Positions 1-9,630 of a stretch of 40,200 nucleotides of DNA are shown piece by piece (position 1 is the stretch's first letter; each line of letters opens with the position of its first letter). Under the pieces are notes generated by a model. The model worked only from the letters and a program-made list of their open reading frames with translations. It searched no databases and was not told the DNA's origin. Origin of the DNA: an uncultured Clostridia bacterium (GTDB taxonomy: Bacteria > Bacillota > Clostridia > Christensenellales > Aristaeellaceae); contig CANQEW010000023.1 in assembly GCA_947596085.1 (NCBI GenBank), positions 1 to 40,200 on the forward strand. Reading direction: 5' to 3'. The position numbers were made by a program, and so were the translations under genes.

Positions 1-58
1 TTTGCAGCTACATTCTATCACTTGGCTCTCTGTTTTTCTTCCTCCTTCTGTTACCTAT

Positions 59-285
59 CTATTGTATCAAAACACGGAGAATGCAAAGTGACCAGGCCTG
101 CTTGCGGCTTGGGTGCGCGAAACGTTGAAAAATCCCGTGCGGCGCGGTTCGCGCAGGTCGGCGGCATCGCTGCTTTCGTCCGTCATCGAGAACCGCCGCG
201 AGATCATCTTGTGTGAGATCCGCGTCCCTGCGCAAATTCAACAACCGCTTGCCGATCTCAAATTTTGTTCCTCTTTCTTTTGCTA
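59..285 (-). pseudogene. Remnant of an XRE-type HTH regulator
   Basis: Read on the minus strand from about 285, one frame gives a stretch typical of the first two helices of a Cro/CI-type DNA-binding domain (FEIGKRLLNLRRDADLTQDD, then LAAVLDD). After that the similarity stops: the reading becomes Arg/Pro-rich with no recognition helix and ends near 59. No good start codon with a ribosome binding site precedes the HTH part, which begins right after the stop of the intact XRE gene at 283-591. I infer a decayed or truncated second regulator. It could instead be a short expressed peptide starting at the TTG at 244. The resemblance to helices 1-2 is visible; the rest is uncertain. Confidence 0.35.
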
Positions 286-591
286 TCCTGTCTTCATCAC
301 AAGGATTAATTGCCGCAACACTTCTTTTTGCTCCTTAGACAGGGTGCTCCACGCCTGGAACATTTCCTGCTGCTCTGGGGTGAGCTCCACCATGTCTCCC
401 TCGGCAAAGAACTGCGCCAGCGTGATACCCAGGCCCTTGCAGATGCTCTCCAGCGTGACGACCGAGGGCGTAGTGTTGCGATTGAAGATGTTGGCCACCG
501 TGGACTGCGAAAGCCCCGACTCGATCGCCAGCCGGTACTCGCTCCAATTCAACTCCGCCATTAATTGCCGAATCCGCTCCTTCGCGTCCAC
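283..591 (-). CDS. XRE-family (Cro/CI-like) HTH transcriptional regulator
   Basis: Small DNA-binding protein of about 102 residues. An N-terminal helix-turn-helix covers roughly residues 5-60 (RIRQLMAELNWSEYRLAIES, then SGLSQSTVANIFN, the recognition helix), matching the HTH_3/XRE fold. The C-terminal 40 residues are acidic, predicted helical, and probably serve dimerisation. The open frame extends to a GTG at 600 and an ATG at 597, but both lie within or next to the AGGAGGTGA ribosome binding site (605-597). The GTG at 591 sits 8 bases from AGGAGG, so I chose it; most tools would pick 597. It is divergent from the secreted-protein gene at 717, whose promoter carries a palindrome that this regulator might bind (inference). 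Confidence 0.85.
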   Translation of the reverse strand: MDAKERIRQLMAELNWSEYRLAIESGLSQSTVANIFNRNTTPSVVTLESICKGLGITLAQFFAEGDMVELTPEQQEMFQAWSTLSKEQKEVLRQLILVMKTG

Positions 592-653
592 ATCCATCAC
601 CTCCTGAATCTATTGTATTATTCAAGAGAATTGTAAAATAGTAGGTAGTTGTA

Positions 654-681
654 TTGATTTATTACTCAATTGAGTTATAAT
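654..681 (+). promoter_or_regulatory. Promoter of the secreted-protein gene with internal palindrome
   Basis: TTGATT (654-659) and a perfect TATAAT (676-681) are separated by 16 bases. The spacer holds ACTCAATTGAGT (664-675), a perfect 12-bp palindrome touching the -10 box. A repressor bound there would block RNA polymerase. The divergent XRE gene is the obvious candidate, but that is inferred from position only. Confidence 0.7.
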
Positions 682-716
682 ATTATTACAACTTTGAAGT
701 AAAAAGGAGGCATTGC

Positions 717-1214
717 ATGAAAAAGGGGAAACAGTTTCTTTATCTGGCAACAGTTGTGGTTTGTGGGATACTTGCGGTTTTAAACACGGGTGAGATTTCT
801 GCACGGGCGGAGACCTCGGAGCTGGTCGAGTTCAAAAGCGTGATGATGGAATCCGTTTCCAGTCAAATCCATTCCGCGAGCGATTTGACGACGACGGAGA
901 ACAACCGCGCGGCGCTGGCGGCGATGCTCTCGCTGGAATTTGTGAATCAGCGGCCGGACTTCACGATCGACTACCTGTTGCCGATCTATGTGTGCAAACA
1001 GGGCAACATCGCGGCAGTTGCGCCCGGCGGTAATGAAGACTATGTGCTGGTCATCTACCAGAGTGACCCGCTCTCCACGAGCTACGGAATCCTCAAGGGC
1101 AACAATCCCAATACGATTCAAGCGACGCTGGAAGAGACCAGCGAATCGGTTTGGAAAGTCTCAATCGACGACTACAACGAAAATCTGCTCGCGCTGATCG
1201 GACAGATCGGATGA
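717..1214 (+). CDS. Secreted protein of unknown function
   Basis: 165 residues. The N-terminus is a classical signal peptide: MKKGK, a hydrophobic core at about residues 7-23, and a likely cleavage after ARA at about residue 31. The mature part of about 134 residues has one Cys and many Ser/Thr/Asn/Glu. It has the look of a small mixed alpha/beta domain, but I do not recognise a family. The start is clear: AAAGGAGG sits 6 bases before the ATG. It is driven by its own promoter (654-681) and divergent from the XRE regulator gene. A hairpin at 1272-1302 lies between it and the convergent thrS gene. Function unknown; an exported, regulator-controlled accessory protein is the most that can be said. 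Confidence 0.8.
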   Translation: MKKGKQFLYLATVVVCGILAVLNTGEISARAETSELVEFKSVMMESVSSQIHSASDLTTTENNRAALAAMLSLEFVNQRPDFTIDYLLPIYVCKQGNIAAVAPGGNEDYVLVIYQSDPLSTSYGILKGNNPNTIQATLEETSESVWKVSIDDYNENLLALIGQIG

Positions 1215-1271
1215 AGCGCAGCGAACACCGACGATCACGACTCAACAAGGAGGATAGAATACAATTAAGTA

Positions 1272-1302
1272 AGCGGGGCAAAGGGAAAAACCTTGCCCCG
1301 CT
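1272..1302 (-). terminator. Intrinsic terminator between the secreted-protein gene and thrS
   Basis: AGCGGGGCAA-A-GG pairs with CCTTGCCCCGCT around a short A-rich loop; the stem has one bulged A. On the minus strand the stem is followed by a T-rich stretch (TTACTTAATTGTATT), fitting a terminator for thrS. On the plus strand there is no T-run, so termination of the 717-1214 gene here is less certain. Confidence 0.65.
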
Positions 1303-1324
1303 CGCTGTCAGTGCTGATATTTCC

Positions 1325-3091
1325 TCACGACTTCCTCGTCTCAATCTCCTCCCGCAGCTTTGCGATCAGTTCGTCCACGGTCATGACGGTGGTCTCGTCG
1401 GTGTCGCGATCGCGCACGCTGACGGTGCCGGTCTCGACCTCCTTCGCGCCGATGATCAGCATGTAGGGCACGCGGTCGATCTGGCGCGCCTCGCGAATCT
1501 TGTAGCCGATCTTGTCGCTGCGGTCGTCCAGGCCCACGCGAATCTTCTCAGCGTTGAGCTTCTCATACACTTCCTTCGCGTAGTCCGCGCTCTTGTCAGA
1601 GACGCTCATCACGCGCACTTGCTCGGGGGCGAGCCACGTCGGGAACTTGCCCGCGTAGTGCTCGGTCAGAATGCCGATGAAGCGCTCGATGGAGCCGAAG
1701 CACACGCGATGGATCATGATCGGGCGCTCCTTTTGGCCGTTCTCAGCGGTGTACTCCAGCTGGAAGTTCAGCGGCATCTGGAAGTCAAGCTGGATGGTGC
1801 CGCACTGCCAGGTGCGGCCAATGCTGTCCTGCAGGTGGAAGTCGATCTTCGGGCCGTAGAACGCGCCGTCGCCCTCGTTGATGGTGTAGTCCAGGCCGAG
1901 CTTCTCCAGCGCGCCCTTCAGGCCGTTGGTCGCGGCCTCCCAGTCCTCGTCGGAGCCCATGGAGTTCTCCGGGCGGGTGGACAGCTCCACGAAGTAGGTG
2001 AAGCCGAACTTGGTGTACACCTGGTTGATCAGGTGCACGACGTTCACGATCTCGTCGGTGATCTGGTCGCGGCGCATGAAGATGTGCGCGTCGTCCTGCG
2101 TAAAGCAGCGCACGCGGAACAGGCCATGCAGTGCGCCGCGCAGCTCGTGGCGGTGCACCAGGCCCAGCTCGCCCACGCGCATCGGCAGCTCGCGGTAGGA
2201 GTGCGGCTCGCTGCCGTATACCATCACGCCGCCGGGGCAGTTCATGGGCTTCACGCAGTAGACCTCGTCGTCGATGATCGTCGAGTACATGTTGTCCTTG
2301 TAGTGATCCCAGTGGCCGCTGGTCTCCCACAGGTGGCGGTTGAGGATGATGGGCGTGGAGATTTCCACATAGCCGTTCGCCCGGTGCAGCTCGCGCCAGT
2401 AGTCGATCAGCTCGTTCTTCAGAATCATGCCGTTGGGCAGGAAGAAGGGGAAGCCCGGGCCCTCGTCCCGCAGCATGAACAGCTTCATTTCCTTGCCGAT
2501 CTTGCGGTGGTCGCGGCGGGCGGCCTCCTCCATGAGCTTCAGATGCGCGTCCAGCTCCTCCTGCGTCGGGAAGGCGATGCCGTTGATGCGGGTGAGCATC
2601 ACGTTGTTCTTGTCGCCCTTCCAGTACGCGCCGGACTGCTGGGTGATCTTGAAGGCCTTGAGCGCCTTCGTGTAGGTCAGGTGCGGGCCCACGCACATGT
2701 CGATGTAGTCGCCCTGCTGGAAGAAGCTGATCTCCGCGTCCTCGGGCAGGTCGTCGATGTGCTCGAGCTTGTACTTCTCGTGGCGCTCCTCCATGAGCTT
2801 CTTGGCCTCGCTGCGGGGCAGGATGAAGGGCTTGACGGGCAGGTTTTCCTTGACGATCTTCTTCATCTCGGCCTCGATGGCGGCGAGATCCTCGTCGGTG
2901 AGCTTGCGGTCGCCCAGATCCACGTCGTAGTAGAAGCCGTTTTCGGTCGCGGGACCATAGCCGAAGTCCGCGCCGGGATAGAGGCGCGAGATGGCCTGCG
3001 CCATCACGTGGGCCGCGGTGTGGCGAATGACGTGCAGCTTTTCCTCCTCTGGGCACTCCGCGACGTGGCCGTCCTTGTAGATGATCTTCAT
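1325..3091 (-). CDS. thrS: Threonyl-tRNA synthetase lacking the TGS domain
   Basis: Charges tRNA-Thr with threonine in the cytoplasm. The protein is 588 residues, about 50 shorter than the common form, because the N-terminal TGS domain is missing: after about 19 residues it goes straight into the editing domain with the HxxxH motif (H24-T-A-A-H28) and a later CVGPHL. The class II catalytic core follows, with the zinc-site context MNCPGG, motif 2 around VHRHELRGALHGLFRVRCFT and motif 3 around GSIERFIGILTEHY. The C-terminal anticodon-binding domain spans about residues 490-588. The frame stays open upstream to 3178, but that part overlaps the T-box terminator. The ATG at 3091 with AAGGAGAG just before it is the real start. 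Expression is controlled by the T-box leader at 3125-3343. Confidence 0.97.
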   Translation of the reverse strand: MKIIYKDGHVAECPEEEKLHVIRHTAAHVMAQAISRLYPGADFGYGPATENGFYYDVDLGDRKLTDEDLAAIEAEMKKIVKENLPVKPFILPRSEAKKLMEERHEKYKLEHIDDLPEDAEISFFQQGDYIDMCVGPHLTYTKALKAFKITQQSGAYWKGDKNNVMLTRINGIAFPTQEELDAHLKLMEEAARRDHRKIGKEMKLFMLRDEGPGFPFFLPNGMILKNELIDYWRELHRANGYVEISTPIILNRHLWETSGHWDHYKDNMYSTIIDDEVYCVKPMNCPGGVMVYGSEPHSYRELPMRVGELGLVHRHELRGALHGLFRVRCFTQDDAHIFMRRDQITDEIVNVVHLINQVYTKFGFTYFVELSTRPENSMGSDEDWEAATNGLKGALEKLGLDYTINEGDGAFYGPKIDFHLQDSIGRTWQCGTIQLDFQMPLNFQLEYTAENGQKERPIMIHRVCFGSIERFIGILTEHYAGKFPTWLAPEQVRVMSVSDKSADYAKEVYEKLNAEKIRVGLDDRSDKIGYKIREARQIDRVPYMLIIGAKEVETGTVSVRDRDTDETTVMTVDELIAKLREEIETRKS

Positions 3092-3124
3092 GAATAACTC
3101 TCCTTCTTTCTGTCGAGGGGACGA

Positions 3125-3343
3125 AAAAAGCGCCCCCGGATTTGCCTCCAAGGGCGCGTAAGCTTCGCGCGGTTCCACCTTGATTTATCGCTTCAGGAGA
3201 TCCCGTAACGCGGATCATGCGGCGGCGCTCTTCGCGCGCGGCTCGGGAGCGGTCTCGACCGCGTCCGCACGGGCAGCTTGCAGCGTTCGTTGCCCTCTCT
3301 GGGGAGCGGAAGCTTGCGGCGTCGGTCTCCTTCATTGCCTCTG
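3125..3343 (-). promoter_or_regulatory. T-box riboswitch leader of thrS (specifier ACG, Thr)
   Basis: On the minus strand the hallmark T-box sequence AGGTGGAACCGCG lies at 3180-3168. It is followed by a terminator whose stem GCGCCC/GGGCGC (3157-3152 with 3135-3130) runs into TTTTTT. Stem I can be folded by eye: AGAGAG (3300-3295), a distal stem GGGCA/TGCCC enclosing GCTG (3284-3281, the GNUG loop), and GACCG/CGGTC plus CCGC/GCGG flanking an internal loop. The 3' side of that loop is ACG (3264-3262), a threonine codon, matching the downstream synthetase. Uncharged tRNA-Thr should promote antitermination. The specifier is from manual folding. Confidence 0.93.
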
Positions 3344-3349
3344 GGGGAT

Positions 3350-3378
3350 ATTGTAGCACTTGCGCCGCGGCGCGTCAA
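3350..3378 (-). promoter_or_regulatory. Promoter of the thrS T-box transcript
   Basis: TTGACG (3378-3373) and TACAAT (3355-3350) are separated by 17 bases, giving a start near 3343. It is divergent from the yerC promoter. Confidence 0.8.
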
Positions 3379-3432
3379 TCGCCTGCGCGGATTTTTAACG
3401 GGGGCGGCGGACGGATGGGCGGTGCCCCGCGC

Positions 3433-3462
3433 TTGACGCGCACCGCGGTCGAGGAGTATAAT
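3433..3462 (+). promoter_or_regulatory. Promoter of yerC-pcrA
   Basis: TTGACG (3433-3438), 18-base spacer, perfect TATAAT (3457-3462). It faces the thrS promoter back to back. Confidence 0.8.
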
Positions 3463-3505
3463 ATTGTTACCACATTAAAGCGTGAAAGAATGGAGGGAGA
3501 GCGCC

Positions 3506-3796
3506 GTGTTTGCCTCCAGATTGAAGAGCGAGCGCGTGGACCTGCTGGCCCAAGCGTTTTTGGCGTTGGAAAACGAAGAGGACTGCTATCGGCTGTTTGA
3601 GGACCTGTTCACCATCCGCGAGGTGCAGGATTTGAGCTCCCGGCTGGAGATCGCGCTGATGCTGCGCGACAAGGTGACCTACAACGAAATCGTGGAGCGC
3701 ACGGGCGCGTCCACGGCCACCATCGGCCGGGTGAACCGCGCGCTGAACTACGGCGCGGACGGCTATGCGCGCATCATTGAGCGCATCCGCCGCTGA
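3506..3796 (+). CDS. yerC: YerC/YecD family TrpR-related DNA-binding protein
   Basis: A small cytoplasmic protein of 96 residues from the TrpR-like superfamily, typical of Bacillota and usually found just upstream of pcrA, as here. Features seen: an N-terminal helical part with FLALENEEDCYRLFEDLFTI, then REVQDLSSRLEIALML, and a helix-turn-helix with TYNEIVERTGASTATIGRVN near the C-terminus. In-frame codons extend upstream to a GTG at 3482, but GGAGGG at 3491-3496 points to the GTG at 3506. The ligand and target genes of this family are not clear to me; a repressor role follows from the fold. It is probably co-transcribed with pcrA, 51 bases downstream. Confidence 0.88.
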   Translation: MFASRLKSERVDLLAQAFLALENEEDCYRLFEDLFTIREVQDLSSRLEIALMLRDKVTYNEIVERTGASTATIGRVNRALNYGADGYARIIERIRR

Positions 3797-3847
3797 ATGC
3801 CCGCGGGCCGCTCGGTTGTATCATATGAGAATGGACGGGGAAAGCAG

Positions 3848-6133
3848 ATGCACTACCTCGATACGTTGAATCCGCAGCAGCGCGCCGCCGTCGAGCAGAC
3901 GGAGGGGCCGCTGCTCGTTTTGGCGGGCGCGGGCAGCGGCAAAACCCGCGTGCTGACCTGCCGGGTGGCGCACCTGATCGAACAGGGCGTGCCGCCGTGG
4001 AAGATATTGGCCATCACCTTCACCAACAAGGCCGCGCGGGAGATGGTGGACCGCGTGGACACGCTGGCGGGCGAGGCCGGGCACGACGCATGGGTGTCCA
4101 CCTTCCACTCCTGCTGCGCGCGCATTTTGCGCCGGGACATCGAGAAGCTGGGCTACAAGCGCGAGTTCGCCATCTACGACGAGGACGACCGAATGAGCGC
4201 CATCAAGGCCGTGTGCAAGGCGATGGAGCTCAACGACAAGGAATATCCGCCGAAGGTCGTCCGCGCGGTGATCTCCGACGCAAAGAACCGCATGCTCACG
4301 CCGTCGGAGTGGCTGGAGGACGAGGGCGACAACTTCCGCAACCGCAAGCTCAGCGAGGCCTACCAGCGCTACGAAAACATGCTGCGCGGCAACAACGCGC
4401 TCGACTTCGACGATCTGCTGATCAAGACGCTGGTGCTCATGAGCGAGCATCCGCCGGTGCTGGAATACTATCAGGACAAGTTCGACTACGTGCTCGTGGA
4501 CGAATATCAGGACACGAACGCGGCGCAGTATCAGTTTGTGCGGCTGATGGCGGGCAAGAAGCGCAACCTCTGCGTGGTGGGCGACGACGACCAGTCCATC
4601 TATGGCTGGCGCGGCGCGGACATCCGCAACATACTGGAGTTTGAGCGCGACTTCCCGGACTGCAAGATCATCAAACTGGAGCAGAATTACCGCTCCACCG
4701 GCAACATCCTCGACGCGGCGAACCAGGTGATCGCCCACAACGCCGGGCGCAAGGAGAAGGCGCTGTGGACGCAGAGCGACTCCGGCGAGAAGGTGGGCCT
4801 GTACCACGCCATGGACGAGCGCGACGAGGCAGCCTTCGCGGCGCTGATGTCGAAGAAGCTGATCTCCCAGGGCTGCCGCCCCGGCGAGATCGCGGTGCTC
4901 TACCGCACCAACGCCCAGTCGCGCGTGCTGGAGGAAGCCTTCGTGCGCGCGGGCGTGCCGCACCGGGTCTACGGCGGCCAGCGCTTCTACGACCGCAAGG
5001 AGGTCAAGGACCTGATCGCCTACATGCGCGCGCTGGTGAACCCGGACGACGACATTTCCGTGCGGCGGATCATCAACGAGCCCAAGCGCGGCATCGGCGA
5101 AAGCACCATCGACGCGCTGGCGGCGCACGCCGAGGTCAACGGCATCTCCCTGATGGCCGCGGCGCTGGACGCGGGCGAAGCGGGCCTCTCCAGCCGCGCG
5201 GAGAAGTTGGTGAGCGGCTTCGCGGCGCTGATGATGGAGCTCACAGAGGCGCTCTACACCCAGACGATCAGCGAATTTGCCGCCACGTTGATTGAAAAGA
5301 CCGGCTACGTCAAGGCGCTGGAGCAGAGCAAGACCGAGGAGAACGAGGCGCGCATCGAGAACATCCACGAGCTCGAGGGCGCGGTGTCCGAGTTTGAAAA
5401 GCTGAATCCCGAGGGCACGCTCTCCGACTTCTTGGAGAACGTGGCGCTCATCACCGACGTGGATAACCTGAATCAGACCAGCGGCGCGGTGACGCTGATG
5501 ACGCTGCACTCCGCCAAGGGCCTGGAATTCGACGCGGTGTTTCTGGCGGGCATGGAGGAGGGCGTGTTTCCCCTCAGCCGCGCCATGTTCGACGACGACG
5601 CGCTGGAGGAAGAGCGGCGCCTGGCCTATGTGGGCATCACCCGCGCCAAGAAGCGCCTGTTTTTGAGCCACGCGCGCACGAGGATGCTGTATAACTCGCG
5701 CTCCGCCAACCAGCTCTCCCGCTTCGTGGACGAAATTCCCCGCAGGCTGATTCAGGATGGCTCCGTGCGCATGGACGCGCGGGTGCCGCGGCCCATGGGC
5801 CGCGCGAGCGCGGATGGCTATTCCGCGCCCCGGCCCAGCGCGCCGAATTACAGCTATGCCCGGGCGCAGGCCGCGCCCGCGAAACAGCCGTCCCAGCCCG
5901 ATGCGCTGAACATTCCCGGCCTGCGAAGGGGCGCGGATTATGCGCAGGAAGTTCCCCAGCGGGCGCTCAAGCTGTTCAAGCCGGGCGACAGCGTGGTACA
6001 CGCCGTGTTCGGCAGGGGCAGGGTGGAGCGCGTCGAAGGTGAGGACAGCGCGCAGAAGGTGATCGTGCGCTTCGACAACGGTTCGTTGAAGCGCTTCTCG
6101 GCCAGCATCGCGCCGCTGCGGAGGATCGACTGA
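3848..6133 (+). CDS. pcrA: ATP-dependent DNA helicase PcrA (UvrD/Rep family)
   Basis: An SF1A 3'-5' DNA helicase for nucleotide excision repair, replication-fork rescue and removal of recombinase filaments. It has 761 residues, the normal size for PcrA. The Q motif LNPQQRAAV (7-15), Walker A GAGSGKT (27-33), Walker B DEYQD (218-222), motif III around DDDQSIYGWRGAD and motif VI VGITRAKKR (595-603) are all present. The C-terminal tail, after a Pro/Ala-rich linker, ends in a Tudor-like RNAP-interaction domain (GDSVVHAVFGRGRVERVEGE) as in Bacillus PcrA. I chose the ATG at 3848, preceded by GGGGAAAG, rather than the in-frame ATG at 3797, because the family starts right at the Q-motif region. PcrA is often directly followed by ligA; here a nitroreductase gene intervenes. 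Confidence 0.97.
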   Translation: MHYLDTLNPQQRAAVEQTEGPLLVLAGAGSGKTRVLTCRVAHLIEQGVPPWKILAITFTNKAAREMVDRVDTLAGEAGHDAWVSTFHSCCARILRRDIEKLGYKREFAIYDEDDRMSAIKAVCKAMELNDKEYPPKVVRAVISDAKNRMLTPSEWLEDEGDNFRNRKLSEAYQRYENMLRGNNALDFDDLLIKTLVLMSEHPPVLEYYQDKFDYVLVDEYQDTNAAQYQFVRLMAGKKRNLCVVGDDDQSIYGWRGADIRNILEFERDFPDCKIIKLEQNYRSTGNILDAANQVIAHNAGRKEKALWTQSDSGEKVGLYHAMDERDEAAFAALMSKKLISQGCRPGEIAVLYRTNAQSRVLEEAFVRAGVPHRVYGGQRFYDRKEVKDLIAYMRALVNPDDDISVRRIINEPKRGIGESTIDALAAHAEVNGISLMAAALDAGEAGLSSRAEKLVSGFAALMMELTEALYTQTISEFAATLIEKTGYVKALEQSKTEENEARIENIHELEGAVSEFEKLNPEGTLSDFLENVALITDVDNLNQTSGAVTLMTLHSAKGLEFDAVFLAGMEEGVFPLSRAMFDDDALEEERRLAYVGITRAKKRLFLSHARTRMLYNSRSANQLSRFVDEIPRRLIQDGSVRMDARVPRPMGRASADGYSAPRPSAPNYSYARAQAAPAKQPSQPDALNIPGLRRGADYAQEVPQRALKLFKPGDSVVHAVFGRGRVERVEGEDSAQKVIVRFDNGSLKRFSASIAPLRRID

Positions 6134-6168
6134 ATCATCGCCCTATAAAATCAACACGGGAGGAAGGC

Positions 6169-8783
<2,615 letters not shown>

Positions 8784-8886
8784 GCCGTTCGGCGAACCGA
8801 TTTTGCCCGGTGACATCGCGCGGCAGCCGGAGGGAGGCCACGCGCCGAGCGACTTCCGGCCCAATCAAAACAATGCGAGGTGCCAT

Positions 8887-9462
8887 ATGAAGAGACCAAT
8901 TCTATTTATAAACGCCTGCGTGCGAAGGGAATCCAGGACCAAGAGGCTGGCGGACAAGCTGCTCGCAAAATTGAACCAGCCCGTGGAGGAAATCCGCTTG
9001 AATGCGTTAAAGTTCCCCACCGTTGACGAGGACTTTCTCGATGCGCGCGATCGCCTCATCTCCGCGCGCGATTTTGACAACCCTGCGCTCGCTCTCGCGC
9101 GGAGGTTTGCGGAAGCGGAGAGCATCGTAATCGCCGCTCCATATTGGGACTTGTCCTTTCCCGCCGCGCTGAAGCAGTATCTTGAGCTGGTGAATGTGGT
9201 GGGAATCAGCTTCAGGTACTCGGAGGAGGGCGTGCCTGTCGGTCTTTGCAGGGCGAAAAGGATGTATTTTGTGACCACGGCCGGGGGCTGTTTCGCGCCG
9301 GAGGAATTCGGCTTCGGATACATAAGAGCCCTGGCGCAGAACTACTATGGCATTTCCGACATCAGGCTGATCAAGGCCGTCGGGCTCGACATCGACGGGG
9401 CCGACGTCGATGCCATCTTGAGGTCCGCCGAAGAGGCGATATCGGAAATGGCGCTGGATTGA
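8887..9462 (+). CDS. NAD(P)H-dependent flavodoxin-fold oxidoreductase
   Basis: 191 residues. The N-terminus (ILFINACVRRESRTKRLADK) matches the FMN-phosphate loop of the flavodoxin-like fold used by NAD(P)H-quinone oxidoreductases and FMN-dependent azoreductases. The typical second loop is APYWDLSFPAALKQYLELVN (about residues 86-105), and TTAGGCF follows later. It probably performs two-electron reduction of quinones or azo compounds; the substrate is inferred from family only. The open frame begins at 8770 inside ligA, but the ATG at 8887 with GAGG just upstream is the start that begins the fold. It sits alone between ligA and the yicC promoter. Like the nitroreductase gene, it has less GC-biased third positions than its neighbours. 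Confidence 0.85.
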   Translation: MKRPILFINACVRRESRTKRLADKLLAKLNQPVEEIRLNALKFPTVDEDFLDARDRLISARDFDNPALALARRFAEAESIVIAAPYWDLSFPAALKQYLELVNVVGISFRYSEEGVPVGLCRAKRMYFVTTAGGCFAPEEFGFGYIRALAQNYYGISDIRLIKAVGLDIDGADVDAILRSAEEAISEMALD

Positions 9463-9556
9463 CGGATTCGCGAATGGGCAGACGGCGCTGCGCCGCTGTG
9501 ATCTGACGTCCGGCGCATCGGCACGGCGGCTTGCCCTGCCGCAGAGAAATTTGTGT

Positions 9557-9592
9557 AAAGCGGTGCAAAAACGCGCCGCTTTATGGTATACT
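9557..9592 (+). promoter_or_regulatory. Promoter of the yicC-rpe series overlapped by an inverted repeat
   Basis: An extended -10 (TGG then TATACT at 9587-9592) lies 17 bases after a poor -35 (TGCAAA, 9564-9569). AAAGCGGTGC (9557-9566) and GCGCCGCTTT (9573-9582) form a 10-bp stem with one G-T pair and a 6-base loop. The repeat covers the -35 box, so it may be an operator, or the terminator of the oxidoreductase gene just upstream. Confidence 0.6.
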
Positions 9593-9630
9593 ATTTTTAT
9601 ACTTAGATCAATTTGGAGGCAGTGCGGAAG

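Noticed and set aside
1-60. Possible gene start on the minus strand at the left edge (AGGAGG-like site at 39-46)
   Set aside because: No ATG, GTG or TTG lies at a usable distance; the region is too close to the edge to judge.
1151-3097. A 648-codon plus-strand frame opposite thrS
   Set aside because: It is the antisense shadow of thrS: Val/Leu/His/Ala-rich with no domain, and thrS has full family motifs, a binding site and a T-box leader.
3092-3178. N-terminal extension of ThrRS by 29 residues
   Set aside because: The bases are the T-box terminator and binding site, and the extension bears no similarity to a TGS domain.
3124-3180. Independent riboswitch other than T-box before thrS
   Set aside because: All visible elements fit the T-box architecture; nothing is left to explain.
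3821-6001. A 726-codon minus-strand frame opposite pcrA
   Set aside because: GC-rich third positions create long open antisense frames; composition (Arg/His/Val/Ala) and the lack of a start signal mark it as a shadow.
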